Assembly: GCA_902494855.1 (NCBI GenBank)
Contig: CABUVC010000096.1
Location: 1-6,250 of the forward strand
Source: an uncultured Collinsella sp.
GTDB taxonomy: Bacteria; Actinomycetota; Coriobacteriia; Coriobacteriales; Coriobacteriaceae
DNA: 6,250 bases
Reading direction: 5' to 3'
Notes under the pieces: generated by a model
The model's database searches: none
What the model saw: only the letters and a program-made list of their open reading frames with translations
Told to the model about the DNA's origin: nothing
Position numbers and translations under genes: made by a program
Shown: positions 5,990 through 6,250 of the stretch, piece by piece
How the letters are laid out: each line of letters begins with the position of its first letter
Position numbering within the stretch: position 1 is the first letter of the stretch

Positions 5990-6013
5990 GTGGGCGCTTT
6001 GCCTGGCGCCCAC
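5990..6013 (-). other. Hairpin in the arcC 3' untranslated region
   Basis: GTGGGCGC (5990-5997) and GCGCCCAC (6006-6013) form a perfect 8-bp stem with an 8-base loop, 22 bases after the arcC stop. No T-tract follows on either strand, so it is not an intrinsic terminator itself. Placed ahead of the true terminator, it may protect the mRNA 3' end or cause pausing. Confidence 0.5.
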
Positions 6014-6035
6014 GAGAGAGGCAACAGAGTAGAGA

Positions 6036-6250
6036 CTACTCGTGGATGCGAGTACCGGAGAGGCCGGCCATGGTCTCGGCAGCCTTGTCCAGGGCGCCGA
6101 TGATGCAGGTGCGGCCCTTGCGGGAACGAGCGAACTTGATGGCAGCGCGGACCTTGGGCTCCATGGAACCCTTGCCGAACTGGCCCTCGTCGGCCAGGCG
6201 CTCGGCCTCGTCGGCGGTGATGTCCTCGAGCTCCTCCTGGTTGGGCTTGC
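6036..6250 (-). CDS. arcC: Carbamate kinase, C-terminal part (gene runs off the window)
   Basis: Only the last 70 codons and the TAG stop (6038-6036) are in the window; the full enzyme is about 310 residues. Carbamate kinase makes ATP from carbamoyl phosphate and ADP in the cytoplasm, the last step of the arginine deiminase pathway. The fragment reads KPNQEELEDITADEAERLAD, then EGQFGKGSMEPKVRAAIKFA, which is the conserved G-x-F-x-x-GSM-x-PKV segment of the family. It ends with GRTCIIGALDKAAETMAG and LSGTRIHE, matching the usual I-I-x-x-L-x-x-A and G-T-x-I ending. The gene is closed by the hairpin and terminator at 6013-5936 and is functionally unrelated to the PTS operon. Whether arcA or arcB lie upstream cannot be seen. 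Confidence 0.92.
   Translation of the reverse strand, partial: KPNQEELEDITADEAERLADEGQFGKGSMEPKVRAAIKFARSRKGRTCIIGALDKAAETMAGLSGTRIHE

Larger units (their letters stand above)
5681..6035. other. Intergenic region between arcC and the regulator gene
   Basis: These 355 bases contain no credible gene. From the arcC side they hold a hairpin, the arcC terminator, a large palindromic repeat, and then about 150 bases of leader for the regulator. In that leader TATAAG (minus strand, 5789-5784) is the best -10-like hexamer, but I see no convincing -35 box at the right distance. The regulator's promoter must lie below about 5935, since the terminator isolates it from arcC. Confidence 0.7.

Overview
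The window looks like chromosomal DNA from a GC-rich Gram-positive gut bacterium. The inference is Actinomycetota, class Coriobacteriia (a Collinsella-like organism). It rests on the GC-rich coding sequence, strong AGGAGG-type ribosome binding sites, the sugar PTS content and a fermentative carbamate kinase gene. No rRNA or other taxonomic marker is present, so this is a moderate-confidence inference.

Every gene I can support is on the minus strand, so transcription runs from high to low coordinates. In transcription order: the 3' end of a carbamate kinase gene (arcC, 6250 to 6036); a hairpin and an intrinsic terminator (6013 to 5936); a palindromic dispersed repeat and the upstream region of a regulator (5926 to 5681); a LicR/MtlR-type PTS-controlled regulator with HTH-HTH-PRD-PRD-EIIB-EIIA domains (5680 to 3785); a 119-base gap with a candidate operator and promoter; the lactose/cellobiose-family PTS proteins EIIA (3665 to 3339), EIIB (3292 to 2999) and EIIC (2989 to 1640); a GH1 6-phospho-beta-glucosidase (1638 to 184); an intrinsic terminator (167 to 131); and a second copy of the dispersed repeat (97 to 5).

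The five complete genes form one functional unit with the same gene content as the licR-licBCAH (lichenan/cellobiose) system of Bacillus subtilis. EIIC imports a beta-glucoside such as cellobiose while EIIA and EIIB pass phosphate to it. The GH1 enzyme cleaves the 6-phospho-beta-glucoside in the cytoplasm, and the regulator senses PTS phosphorylation state and probably activates the operon. The four structural genes are tightly packed, with gaps of 46, 9 and 1 bases.

Nothing here is clearly a new biological system. The less ordinary items are: a repeated 'terminator plus palindromic repeat' module that closes both transcription units; a 31-base-arm imperfect palindrome (5846-5926) that can fold in two mutually exclusive ways; an alanine in place of an expected PRD2 histidine in the regulator; and a palindromic element touching a possible -35 box ahead of the PTS genes.
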